Shown here: positions 17,618 to 27,072 of the stretch, in pieces | Numbering within the stretch: position 1 is the stretch's first letter | Layout: every line of letters begins with the position of its first letter | Assembly (NCBI RefSeq): GCF_007991655.1 | Contig: NZ_BJYT01000019.1 | Coordinates: 1-64,000 of the forward strand | Origin: Segetibacter aerophilus | GTDB lineage: Bacteria > Bacteroidota > Bacteroidia > Chitinophagales > Chitinophagaceae | Direction: 5' to 3' | DNA: 64,000 nucleotides | Translations under genes and position numbers: made by a program | The notes under the pieces: generated by a model | What the model was told of the DNA's origin: nothing | Databases searched by the model: none | Seen by the model: the letters and a program-made list of their open reading frames with translations, nothing else

Positions 17618-18211
17618 TCATTGCTCTTCGCCAATCTTCATTAGCTTATGATGGAGTTGCAGTACTTGTGGAATAAGTAATTGCTGGTCGTCGTTGACTA
17701 CTACAAAGTCACACAGTTTCATTTTTATTACTTCACTTATTTGACGGCTCATTCGTATCAATACTTGTTCGCTGTCAACATTGTCTCTTTGCATTACTCG
17801 TCTTACACGAAGGTCGTGAGGAGCATAAACACCAATGACATAATCTACGTTTGATGCAGAACCTGACTCGAACATAAGGGCAGCCTCTTTAATTACATAA
17901 GGAGTTGTTTGGCGAGCCATCCACCTATTAGCGGCATCTATAGTTGCCGGGTGGACCAGAGAATTTAAAACACTTAGTTTAGTTGGGTTGTTGAAAACAA
18001 TTTTGGCTAGGTACGGTCTGTTAAGTATGCCATCAGTATAGCTTTCTTCTCCAAATGTTTCTTGTACCCGCCCGACCAACTCCAAGTCAGTCTCCATAAT
18101 AGTTTTAGCCTCATAATCAGCGTCAAAAACAGGAATACCGAGTACATTAAATATGCGGGACACAGTTGTTTTACCACTGCCAATTCCGCCTGTCAATCCA
18201 ACTTTAACCAT
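17618..18211 (-). CDS. coaE: dephospho-CoA kinase
   Basis: The 197-residue enzyme catalyses the last step of coenzyme A synthesis, ATP-dependent phosphorylation of the 3'-hydroxyl of dephospho-CoA. The P-loop GLTGGIGSGKTTVSRIF is at residues 6-22, the substrate-binding DADYEAK follows near 33, and the LID/CoA region contains LVHPATIDAANRWM and RRVMQRDNVD. It follows nusB, DUF1573 and yajC on the same strand, as in other Bacteroidota, but here a terminator hairpin stands between yajC and coaE. Confidence 0.93.
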   Translation of the reverse strand: MVKVGLTGGIGSGKTTVSRIFNVLGIPVFDADYEAKTIMETDLELVGRVQETFGEESYTDGILNRPYLAKIVFNNPTKLSVLNSLVHPATIDAANRWMARQTTPYVIKEAALMFESGSASNVDYVIGVYAPHDLRVRRVMQRDNVDSEQVLIRMSRQISEVIKMKLCDFVVVNDDQQLLIPQVLQLHHKLMKIGEEQ

Positions 18212-18246
18212 ACTCTAAACGCGATTTTGTGGGATAAAATATTAAA

Positions 18247-18297
18247 ATAAAAAACCGACCACTAATTGAGAAGATCTCAAAATTAGTGTTCGGTTCT
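18247..18297 (-). terminator. terminator between yajC and coaE
   Basis: A 15-bp stem with one mismatch (AACCGACCACTAATT against its complement) encloses a smaller GAG/CTC helix. Read on the minus strand it is followed by GGTTTTTTATTTT, a classical T-run, so it should end or attenuate transcription coming from nusB-yajC. Confidence 0.75.
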
Positions 18298-18320
18298 AAA
18301 AAAATATAAAATGAAGTAGC

Positions 18321-18665
18321 TTATTTAGTATCTGCCACTACTGCCGCAGGTTTATTAAGTGCCTGGCTCCACTCTAGACTGATAGCAGATTTTTCTATCT
18401 TGATATAACTACCCGGATTAACTTCCAATTGAATAGTTGTATTGTCGTCGTTTACTTTATGAATTACTCCGTGTATACCTGCAATGGTTACTATTTTGTC
18501 GCCTTTCTTTAGATCATTAATGAAGGTTTTTTGCATTTTAGCCTTTTTGGCTTGCGGGCGAATCATAAATAGCCAAAAAACAAGCATGATGGCACCCATC
18601 ATAAGTAGCTGAACAGAACCGCCGTTTTTTGGATCACCCATCAACAGATAAGAAAATTGAAGCAT
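18321..18665 (-). CDS. yajC: preprotein translocase accessory subunit YajC
   Basis: A 114-residue single-span protein: hydrophobic segment VQLLMMGAIMLVFWLFMIRPQ (about 18-38) with the family's IRPQAKKAKMQ junction, then the cytoplasmic domain LKKGDKIVTIAGIHGVI. YajC associates with SecDF/SecYEG. It begins 5 bp after the DUF1573 gene and ends upstream of a terminator, closing the nusB-DUF1573-yajC operon. Confidence 0.92.
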   Translation of the reverse strand: MLQFSYLLMGDPKNGGSVQLLMMGAIMLVFWLFMIRPQAKKAKMQKTFINDLKKGDKIVTIAGIHGVIHKVNDDNTTIQLEVNPGSYIKIEKSAISLEWSQALNKPAAVVADTK

Positions 18666-18670
18666 TGAGA

Positions 18671-19198
18671 TTAATTTTTAGTTGGTTTTAATAAAAGGTT
18701 TCTTTTTAGTTCTTTTGATTTTAGTGCATTCAACATTGCAGTGTCTATTTTTCTTCCGGGCGTTGTGTCTCCTGCATTTTTTATTGAGCCGTAAAAGTAA
18801 ACGTAATGGCTTGTTGTACCATTCGTGTTAGTTGTCACGTGTATATTCTTTCTGAAATCTCCTGTAGTTCCTGAATTTACATTGTATGAGGCAGTTATTA
18901 CTCCTTCCGAATTAGGGGTAATCGCTTCCTTAGGATAATCAGCAATGGTACATCCACACCCAGGCTCAGCGGAAATAATAAAAAGCGGTTTGGTGCCGGT
19001 GTTTTTAAACCTGAATTTTATTTCTGTTTTTTTGCCCGCTTCAATGGCACCAATATCTTTTAGAGAGTCTATCCATTGTATGTTGGTGAATTTAGTACTG
19101 TCGTTTACCAGCACAGACAGATCTTTTTTCTTTACATCCTGGTTTTGACAAGCAATGAAGGCTACGGAGGCTGCTATTAGAAATATGTAGGGTTTCAT
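18671..19198 (-). CDS. DUF1573 lipoprotein
   Basis: The 175-residue protein begins MKPYIFLIAASVAFIACQNQ with lipobox FIAC and is followed by a DUF1573 domain: KTEIKFRFKNTGTKPLFIIS, then AEPGCGCTIADYPKEAI and GVITASYNVNSGTTGDFRKN. DUF1573 has an immunoglobulin-like fold with a conserved Cys pair (GCGC here). Function is unknown. It lies 13 bp downstream of nusB and 5 bp upstream of yajC, an order conserved in the phylum. Confidence 0.87.
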   Translation of the reverse strand: MKPYIFLIAASVAFIACQNQDVKKKDLSVLVNDSTKFTNIQWIDSLKDIGAIEAGKKTEIKFRFKNTGTKPLFIISAEPGCGCTIADYPKEAITPNSEGVITASYNVNSGTTGDFRKNIHVTTNTNGTTSHYVYFYGSIKNAGDTTPGRKIDTAMLNALKSKELKRNLLLKPTKN

Positions 19199-19211
19199 CT
19201 AAAGGAAGTAA

Positions 19212-20141
19212 TTAAGCTTTTTGTTTAAAACTTACTTTATGTATTTTATCCTGGCTTGCTAATTCCTTATGAATGTTATCCAGTATACCGTTTACAAACT
19301 GTCCGCTCTGTGGAGTGCTATAAGCTTTTGCAAGGTCAATGTATTCGTTAATGGTAACCTTTGTCGGAATTGTTTCAAAAAACAATAACTCACATACGCC
19401 CATCTCCATTAAAATCATATCGAGCACTGCAATTCTTTCTGCATCCCAGTTCTTCAACTTTGGTTTTATCAGTTCAAGAACATACTCTCTTTTGGCTATG
19501 GTTGTTTGCAAAAGACTTTTTGCAAACAACCATTTTTCGGCGGACAGCATGTCTTGCAGATTATAGCTTGCCGGTTTTTGAAGGTAATTCAGCATCAACT
19601 GGTTCATCATATCTGCATCGTCATCCCAATTGGTAAAATGCTCTTCCACATGACCGGTAAAATCTTCCGAGGGAAGCATAAGATTAGTAAAAATGAAAAT
19701 GACAATTTCTTTCTCTGACTTCTTGTCCCGGCTTTCGAGTTGAATGTAATTCTTATACTCTTCGGTCTTGGTCAGCTCGTTGTAAATCTTTTTGATTTGG
19801 GTTGAAGTATCTTCTATGAGATTAGGCTTTTCATCTTCTATCGCCTTTTTAAATGACCCGCCCTCTATTATTTTCCAGAGAAACTCATTGCCTGACAACT
19901 TTGTATTCACATTCAAATCCTGTTCGCTTGGGAGATTTTTTGAAGCTCGCTTAATCGCATCTTTTTCTGAATAGCGGGCTACTTCCGTCAACACGTAAAG
20001 AAGGTAAACGAATAGTTGTCTAGAAGAATCTACTTGTTTTTTCAACAATTTCACCGGCTCTGAAAAATTTTGCCCATCTGCGGTACTTAGTGTATAAAGC
20101 GTCTGCATCACCTTAACTCTAATATTTCTTCTGCTAATCAT
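19212..20141 (-). CDS. nusB: transcription antitermination protein NusB, long form
   Basis: The 309-residue protein carries the NusB fold in its C-terminal half (residues about 170-290: FAKSLLQTTIAKREYVLELI, RIAVLDMILMEMGVCELLFF, KVTINEYIDLAKAY, FVNGILDNIHKEL) and begins SRRNIRVKVMQTLYTLSTAD, the family's N-terminal motif. The ~130 residues between are an extra helical segment, making it about twice the length of the E. coli protein; this is the common Bacteroidota form. NusB binds boxA RNA with NusE in rRNA antitermination. First gene of an operon with DUF1573 and yajC. Confidence 0.88.
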   Translation of the reverse strand: MISRRNIRVKVMQTLYTLSTADGQNFSEPVKLLKKQVDSSRQLFVYLLYVLTEVARYSEKDAIKRASKNLPSEQDLNVNTKLSGNEFLWKIIEGGSFKKAIEDEKPNLIEDTSTQIKKIYNELTKTEEYKNYIQLESRDKKSEKEIVIFIFTNLMLPSEDFTGHVEEHFTNWDDDADMMNQLMLNYLQKPASYNLQDMLSAEKWLFAKSLLQTTIAKREYVLELIKPKLKNWDAERIAVLDMILMEMGVCELLFFETIPTKVTINEYIDLAKAYSTPQSGQFVNGILDNIHKELASQDKIHKVSFKQKA

Positions 20142-20170
20142 TTCCTAAAGAGCTTTATTGATTTGGGCAG

Positions 20171-20178
20171 CGAAGATA
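20171..20178 (-). promoter_or_regulatory. -7 box TATCTTCG for the nusB operon
   Basis: On the minus strand TATCTTCG matches the TAnnTTTG consensus except for one base and lies 29 bp before the nusB ATG. No clear -33 element, so support is moderate. Confidence 0.38.
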
Positions 20179-20220
20179 GCAATTCGAGTTCTTTCGTAAT
20201 ACCCTTAAGGAAAAATTATG

Positions 20221-20560
20221 AAATCTGTGAGAGGGAAGGTGAGGGTGACTGAGGTGTTAAGGAAGAGGGAGATGACAGTTGTAAGTTGAGAGATGACAGA
20301 AGGGGAAATATTGTAATTACGGAATGACGAGGGGATAAAAGATCACCAATAAAAGTTGACCGATGATAGAAGACACTGTAAGACATTAGTTACCAGAATT
20401 GATGGCAGGACTGGCTCACTCTCTACATCTTACATCTGCCCAATCTTATCGAACATCTGTCATCTAACGTCTGTCATCCAACAACTGTCATCTGTCAACT
20501 GATCTATGGCCTGTCATCTCTCAACTTCCAACTGTCATCTCCCTTGCCTGCTTCCTGTCA
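20221..20560. repeat. word array with long inverted repeat between nusB and groES
   Basis: This noncoding block contains many copies of GATGACAG on the left and CTGTCATC on the right. Its outer arms, 20267-20299 and 20511-20543, are a 33-bp inverted repeat with one mismatch, separated by 211 bp. The right half also holds TGTCATCTAACGTCTGTCATC and TGTCATCTGTCAACTG runs. No reading frame is kept. Confidence 0.75.
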
Positions 20561-20690
20561 TTAATGCAAGCAAGAGGTTAAAAAGTGACAGTTACTGCTA
20601 ATTTGACTTTTTTATAACGAATGGCACAATAGTCGATGCACAGGAGAAACGAAATCACAATTCTTTTACACTAAATAAAAACTAAAAAGT

Positions 20691-20972
20691 ATGGCTGAAA
20701 GTTTAAAAGTTACCCCTTTACATGACAGGGTAATTGTAAAGCCCGCTGCGGCTGAAGAGAAAACTGCTGGTGGTATCATTATACCTGACACTGCTAAAGA
20801 AAAACCTCAAAAAGGAGTAGTTATCGCAGCAGGTCCTGGAAAGAAAGATGAGCCGGTAACTGTAAAAGCAGGTGATACTGTTTTATATGGTAAATATGCA
20901 GGAACTGAGATTTCTGTCGAAGGTGGTGAATACCTAATCATGAGAGAAAGCGATATTCTCGCAATCGTTTAA
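20691..20972 (+). CDS. groES: co-chaperonin GroES
   Basis: The 93-residue protein is a complete Gro[22 protein letters not shown], the mobile loop [16 protein letters not shown], then [20 protein letters not shown] and the terminal ILAIV. It caps GroEL and closes the folding chamber in the cytoplasm. groEL follows after 142 bp, a wider gap than usual, holding a small hairpin and a dispersed element. A TTTG lies at 20602-20605 upstream, but no clean -7 box follows it at the normal spacing. No CIRCE-type operator is visible. Confidence 0.96.
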   Translation: MAESLKVTPLHDRVIVKPAAAEEKTAGGIIIPDTAKEKPQKGVVIAAGPGKKDEPVTVKAGDTVLYGKYAGTEISVEGGEYLIMRESDILAIV

Positions 20973-20977
20973 ATCCA

Positions 20978-20997
20978 AACCCCTGAAGGGGCTTTTT
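20978..20997 (+). terminator. weak hairpin with T-run after groES
   Basis: CCCC-TGAA-GGGG followed by CTTTTT forms a short but GC-rich hairpin 7 bp after the groES stop. It may act as an attenuator that sets the groES to groEL ratio, because groEL lies downstream on the same strand. Confidence 0.55.
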
Positions 20998-21020
20998 AAA
21001 AGCCGAATTGCGTGATAAAC

Positions 21021-21078
21021 GTACAAGAGTGCGACGCAACGAAAGCTAAATAGTTTTAATTAGTTCGGTTCAAAACCT
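21021..21078 (+). repeat. GTACAAG dispersed element, copy 4 (inside groES-groEL)
   Basis: Box 1 is GTACAAGAGTGCGACGCAAC, followed by GAAAGC and, after 26 nt, GGTTCAAAACC. C/G subfamily. It lies between groES and groEL, ending 37 bp before the groEL ATG, so it must be transcribed if the two genes form one operon. Confidence 0.87.
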
Positions 21079-21093
21079 TACACTTTAAACTAA

Positions 21094-22755
<1,662 letters not shown>

Positions 22756-22784
22756 TATCAGGACTCGAATTAATTCGAAATATA

Positions 22785-22818
22785 AAAACCCTTGTTGCGT
22801 TTGCAGCAAGGGTTTTTT
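22785..22818 (+). terminator. rho-independent terminator after groEL
   Basis: AACCCTTGTTGC and GCAGCAAGGGTT pair over 12 bp (one G-U) around a GTTT loop, and a run of six T residues follows. Confidence 0.9.
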
Positions 22819-23033
22819 GTTTTGTGGCGGGTCTTGCGATAGATTTTATTTTGAGACAATGCATAATCTGCACTTTAACTATATTAAGAAGCAGGTACGC
22901 CAAACTACTACTTAAAATATTAATATAGTTTTGATTTTCTATAAGATAATGGAAGCTAATGAGCTTTATTCTTAGGAACTTGCAGGACTGAAAATTTACT
23001 AATCCCGCGATTTCAATATTATAAAAAAGGTGC

Positions 23034-24674
23034 TTGTATATGTTAAAAGTGAATTTGCTAAAACTGTCTCTTGTTGCTGTGGCTCTGTCAGCTTTCATGG
23101 CTTCCTGTAAGAAAGACATGGATGTAATAGTTCCTCCACCATTGCCTCCTGCTGCTCCCGATACAACCGGCACGCTTAAAGATGCTTCAGCCTTTCCAAT
23201 AGGCATTGCTATAGAATATGCTTTATGGAAAAATGATGCGGCTTATCGCTCTACCATCATACGTCAAGCAAATAGTGTAACCTTCGGATACCAAATGAAG
23301 CACGGTGCAATAGTGAAAGATGACGGCACTTTTCACTTTGCGGCGTCCGACGATTTGTTTAACCAGGTAACAAACGCGGGTTTGGATGTTTTTGGGCATA
23401 CTTTGGCGTGGCACCAAAATCAAAATGGGACATATCTAAGATCGTTAACCGCTGGAACTCCAAATCCAAACGCTCCAAATGTTCTTACGAATGGCGATTT
23501 TGAGGCAGCTAGCACAGGAACTCCAATAAATTGGAATGTTTACAACACCAATGGAGCTACCGTATCTACAGGATCATCTGCCGAGGCGCACAATGGAACA
23601 CGATCATTAAAAATTGTAAATCCAAATAACAACCCGGGCAATCAATGGAAAGTACAAGTTGCAAGTGATGTTTTTAATACCACAGTAAATACCTCTTATA
23701 AAGTTTCTTTTTGGATAAAGGCAGCTTCCGCAGGTGGAAGTGGCAGACTATCGACTCTGCCAACAGCGCAATACCAGAATGACTTCAATGTCACTACCGA
23801 TTGGAGCCAAATAACCTGGACATTTTCTGCAAGGGATGCGCAGTCGAGAATTTCTTTAGACATGGGTGCCGTTGCTAATACTTATTTTATCGACGACGTA
23901 ACTGTAACAGATGCAAGTTCTGTAGTACCTGCAAACGGTGCACAGGTGGCAGCGGCTGTAGATACGGCGCTTAGCAGGTTTATTAGAAGTACAGTGACCA
24001 AGTACGCAGGAAAAATTAAAGCCTGGGACGTAGTAAACGAATCTATGGCTGATGGTGTAAGCGGACTTAGAACAAGTGCTAACTCAGAGATAACTCCCGG
24101 TGCAACCGATTACTTTTTTTGGTCCGAATACCTTGGAAGAAACTTTGCTTTGAAAGCTTTCAATTATGCTAAAGCTGCAGACCCCAACGCACTCCTTTTT
24201 ATTAACGACTATAACCTGGAGTCCAATACTGCTAAACTAGACTCACTTTTAAATTTTGTAAAAGAGCTGCAGGCTAAAGGAGCCAAAATAGATGGTATAG
24301 GTACTCAAATGCATATCGGTGTAAATAACTCAACTGCTGCTATAGATGCTATGTTTCAGAAGCTTGCTGCAACGGGCTTAAAAGTAAGAGTGTCTGAATT
24401 GGATGTTCGTATTAATCCAAGTGATGCTGCCGGTTTTACACCTACTGCTGCTTCGCTTCAGAGCCAGGCCGAGATGTATAAATATGTGGTACAGTCGTAT
24501 ATGAGAAACGTCCCTGTGGCACAACGTCATGGCTTAACAATTTGGGGTGTTACCGACAAGGATAGCTGGATCATCAATGCTTTGAAGAAAATAGATAATC
24601 CGCTTCTTTTCAACCAGGATTATAGTAAAAAGCCAGCCTTTTATAGTTTGTTATTGGGTTTGAAAGGGAAGTAA
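23034..24674 (+). CDS. GH10 endo-beta-1,4-xylanase with inserted carbohydrate-binding module, lipoprotein
   Basis: The 546-residue protein begins with a lipoprotein signal (LSLVAVALSAFMASCKKD), so it is probably attached to the outer membrane. The GH10 barrel starts at about residue 55 (FPIGIAIEYALW), with the strand-3 motif FGHTLAWHQNQNGTYL near 120. Residues about 150-295 are a CBM4_9-type module (NGDFEAASTGTPINWNVYN, then SYKVSFWIKAAS) placed inside the barrel, a layout known in Bacteroidota xylanases. The acid/base Glu is in WDVVNESMADG (E336) and the nucleophile in VRVSELDVRI (E455). It would cut xylan backbones. No SusC/SusD pair or other glycosidase lies beside it. ATG at 23040 is an alternative start. 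Confidence 0.92.
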   Translation: MYMLKVNLLKLSLVAVALSAFMASCKKDMDVIVPPPLPPAAPDTTGTLKDASAFPIGIAIEYALWKNDAAYRSTIIRQANSVTFGYQMKHGAIVKDDGTFHFAASDDLFNQVTNAGLDVFGHTLAWHQNQNGTYLRSLTAGTPNPNAPNVLTNGDFEAASTGTPINWNVYNTNGATVSTGSSAEAHNGTRSLKIVNPNNNPGNQWKVQVASDVFNTTVNTSYKVSFWIKAASAGGSGRLSTLPTAQYQNDFNVTTDWSQITWTFSARDAQSRISLDMGAVANTYFIDDVTVTDASSVVPANGAQVAAAVDTALSRFIRSTVTKYAGKIKAWDVVNESMADGVSGLRTSANSEITPGATDYFFWSEYLGRNFALKAFNYAKAADPNALLFINDYNLESNTAKLDSLLNFVKELQAKGAKIDGIGTQMHIGVNNSTAAIDAMFQKLAATGLKVRVSELDVRINPSDAAGFTPTAASLQSQAEMYKYVVQSYMRNVPVAQRHGLTIWGVTDKDSWIINALKKIDNPLLFNQDYSKKPAFYSLLLGLKGK

Positions 24675-24742
24675 GAAGGTGACTGCTTTCCAAATAGTAC
24701 CTTTCCCTTTGCTCCCTAACCGAATGGATTAAACCAATTAAT

Positions 24743-24970
24743 ATGATTCTTTATTCAACTGATTTATTAATAGAAAATTTCGTTATTCCATACGAGGTCA
24801 ACAGAGAAGGAAATCGATTGTTCTTTAAACCTCTGAAAGATATTGACGGTTTAGATGTGCCAATTTTTTGGGTTGCGAAGATAAACGGCAACTGGATGCC
24901 ACTTAATATTGACGATGCCAAATTTGTACAACAGGTGCAGGATGATATTTTAAATCACAAGATTAACTGA
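24743..24970 (+). CDS. hypothetical protein
   Basis: A 75-residue protein I cannot assign. It has the alternating hydrophobic/charged pattern of a small soluble alpha/beta protein (NFVIPYEVNREGNRLFFKPL, then VPIFWVAKINGNWMPLNI) and no signal peptide. The start is the only ATG near a normal gene distance after the xylanase. Its regular composition suggests a genuine small gene; possibly co-transcribed with the xylanase, 68 bp upstream. Confidence 0.55.
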   Translation: MILYSTDLLIENFVIPYEVNREGNRLFFKPLKDIDGLDVPIFWVAKINGNWMPLNIDDAKFVQQVQDDILNHKIN

Positions 24971-25071
24971 TAGTGGCTCGGCGGTTGACAATTCAAGGCT
25001 TAGTAGTATGAACGTTTATTTGCCACTTCTGTCAAAAACGTAAAATCGAATTGATTGTATGGAGGATACTA

Positions 25072-25128
25072 AAATTGTTTCCGGGCTTTTGTTAACTGTT
25101 TGGCTTTTGTTGTGTCACTCCCTTGTAC
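25072..25128 (-). repeat. GTACAAG dispersed element, copy 5
   Basis: Minus-strand box 1 is GTACAAGGGAGTGACACAAC, followed by AAAAGCC and, 25 nt later, CGGAAACAATTTT with CCGG just before. T/A subfamily with one changed base. It points away from copy 6. Confidence 0.82.
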
Positions 25129-25232
25129 CTTAGTTTGCTGCTCAGCGCTCTTAAACCTTCCGCCATCTCCCACTCTGATTAAATTGGTAGGCTTGTTACA
25201 AAAGCCGCGGAGCTGCCGCTTATAAAACAAAA

Positions 25233-25260
25233 GTACAAGTGAGTGACACAACAGAAGATG
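25233..25260 (+). repeat. GTACAAG dispersed element, copy 6
   Basis: Box 1 is GTACAAGTGAGTGACACAAC followed by AGAAGATG. The second box is not clear at the usual distance; a good match, CCTGGCTCAAAC, appears at 25328-25339, so the spacer may have grown. T/A subfamily. Copies 5 and 6 are divergent, with 104 bp between their first boxes. Confidence 0.82.
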
Positions 25261-25375
25261 CTATGAAATTCTTATGCTTGTATCATACAAAATCTCATCA
25301 CTCGAAAACGTAATTAATTCGAAGCTTCCTGGCTCAAACTTTTCTCAGCATAAGCAAGTAGTTTGAAGCTTTTAC

Positions 25376-26266
25376 CTAGGATTTTAGTTTATCGCTAAAA
25401 AAATCTATCGTACGCTTCCACGCTAATTCTGCGGCAGGCTTATCGTAACGCGGTGTTGTATCGTTATGGAACCCATGGTTTACGTTGGGATAGATGTAGG
25501 CTGTATATTCTTTTTTATTTTCTTTTAAAGCTGCTTCATATGCAGGCCATCCCTCATTAACCCGTGTATCAAGGGCGGCATAATGTAGAAGGAGAGGTGC
25601 CTTTATTTTAGGAACATCTTCTTTAGCAGGCTGGCCCCCATAAAAAGGTACTGAGGCATTTAGTCCCGGAATTCTTACTGCCATTTTATTTGCAATGCTG
25701 CCACCAAAACAGAAACCAACTACACCAATTTTACCATTACAATCTTTGTTGTTCTTCAGGTAGTCATAAGCAGCTATAAAGTCTTCTAACATTTCATTCT
25801 GGTCACGCTTGCTTTGCATTTCGCGACCGGCGTCATCTGTGCCGGGGTAACCTCCTAACGGAGTTAATGCATCGGGAGCAATGGAAATAAATCCCGCAAG
25901 GGCAGCTCTTCTTGCTACGTCCTCAATGTGCGGGTTAAGTCCGCGGTTTTCATGAACAACCACAATGCCGCCCAATTTCTTTTTATTGTCGGCAGGCATC
26001 GACAGCAATGCTTTGATCGTTCCGCCACCTTTTGGAGATGGGTAATTGATGTATTCAGATTTTAAACGCGGGTCGTCTTTCTTAATCTGTATGGCCCCCT
26101 GGTAGTCCGGCATTAAGAAGCTCATCAGCGCAGGTACTGTTAGACTTCCCACCGCAAAGGCTGACAGCTTCTGCATAAAATCGCGCCTATCAAGCCTGTT
26201 GTGCGCATAGTCGTCGTAAAGGTCAAACACGTCTTGTTTGATGTCTTCTTTTTTGATTTCGCTCAT
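25376..26266 (-). CDS. dienelactone hydrolase family protein, Tat-type leader
   Basis: I take the ATG at 26266 ([13 protein letters not shown]), giving 296 residues; the upstream in-frame start adds a basic stretch. Residues about 25-55 read [20 protein letters not shown], a twin-arginine leader placed unusually far from the N-terminus, as is common in the YghX-like group. The alpha/beta hydrolase core has [20 protein letters not shown], the nucleophile Cys in [10 protein letters not shown], Asp in AALDTRVN and His in NVNHGFHND, a Cys-His-Asp triad. Such enzymes cleave lactones or small esters; the substrate is unknown. Confidence 0.87.
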   Translation of the reverse strand: MSEIKKEDIKQDVFDLYDDYAHNRLDRRDFMQKLSAFAVGSLTVPALMSFLMPDYQGAIQIKKDDPRLKSEYINYPSPKGGGTIKALLSMPADNKKKLGGIVVVHENRGLNPHIEDVARRAALAGFISIAPDALTPLGGYPGTDDAGREMQSKRDQNEMLEDFIAAYDYLKNNKDCNGKIGVVGFCFGGSIANKMAVRIPGLNASVPFYGGQPAKEDVPKIKAPLLLHYAALDTRVNEGWPAYEAALKENKKEYTAYIYPNVNHGFHNDTTPRYDKPAAELAWKRTIDFFSDKLKS

Positions 26267-26397
26267 GTTAGTTCGGATGTTTAATTTTAAAATTAATCTA
26301 TTCTCTATAACCACGTAGACTTAACACCTGTCTATCTGCGGTCCTCGCCGATATCTTACCGTCAAGTAAATTTGGGAAAAGTCACTCTTTATAAACT

Positions 26398-26790
26398 CTA
26401 AACTGTCCGAACCTTGTGTAGTTTTTTATGCCAGTAATAATACGAGACAATACCAGGTAGTATCCAAACCAGCATGGTAAGCATCATAGGATCAAACTTA
26501 CCGTATGTGGCAACGGCGGAATAAACGGCGCCAGTAAGGTCGAAAAATAGACCTGCATAAGCCCATTCTTTTACACTGCGGGGTAAGCCGGGAATGAGTA
26601 TAGCAATAGAGCCGATCAATTTGGCAATGCTCAGAAACTGGATAAAATATATCGGGTAACCAAGACCGTCATGCATCATCTGAATAGCCTGTTGAGAAGG
26701 TTGTAATCCGCCAACAGAGGAGAATATCATCAAGCCGGCAAAAACAAGGGTAGAGATCCAATAAATGAGGTTGGTTGTTTTGGCTGTCAT
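26398..26790 (-). CDS. DoxX-like membrane protein
   Basis: A 130-residue protein with four hydrophobic segments (for example LIYWISTLVFAGLMIFSS, FIQFLSIAKLIGSIAILIPG, FFDLTGAVYSAVATYG and MLTMLVWILPGIVSYYYW). The motifs YPIYFIQFLSIAKLIG and WAYAGLFFDLTGA fit the DoxX-like_2 family of inner-membrane proteins of unsettled function, some linked to thiol or redox stress. It stands alone, 131 bp upstream of the dienelactone hydrolase gene on the same strand. Confidence 0.8.
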   Translation of the reverse strand: MTAKTTNLIYWISTLVFAGLMIFSSVGGLQPSQQAIQMMHDGLGYPIYFIQFLSIAKLIGSIAILIPGLPRSVKEWAYAGLFFDLTGAVYSAVATYGKFDPMMLTMLVWILPGIVSYYYWHKKLHKVRTV

Positions 26791-27072
26791 TGGAATCTTT
26801 TTAAGTTGGGGAAAATTGCAAATAAAAATAATCGCTTCCCTTCATTTTAAGGAATCGATTTTCATAAGCTACTCTCATGATCATTTTTTTGAAATTCTTG
26901 TTCTTTAGGAAGGAGAGGTCTTTTGAAATTTTTAAGAAAGCATGCTAATATCTTTCAAACTGTTCGAAATTTTATAACTTTTAGTTTCAATTTCTGCGTC
27001 GATTATTCTGCCCGGAAGGGTAAGATTAAATAGTACTTGCGAAACAAAATGTGTTACTATAATATTAAGGCT

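Larger units (their letters stand above)
24971..25375. other. convergent intergenic region with two divergent repeat copies
   Basis: This 405-bp stretch between two converging genes holds two GTACAAG elements pointing away from each other. A 60-codon minus-strand frame at 25069-25251 runs across both and has no protein-like features, so I do not annotate it. Confidence 0.6.

Noticed and set aside
25069-25251. 60-codon minus-strand frame in the convergent region
   Set aside because: It runs through both GTACAAG copies, is full of Lys, Arg and Gln without any motif, and has no start context; it is a by-product of the repeats.
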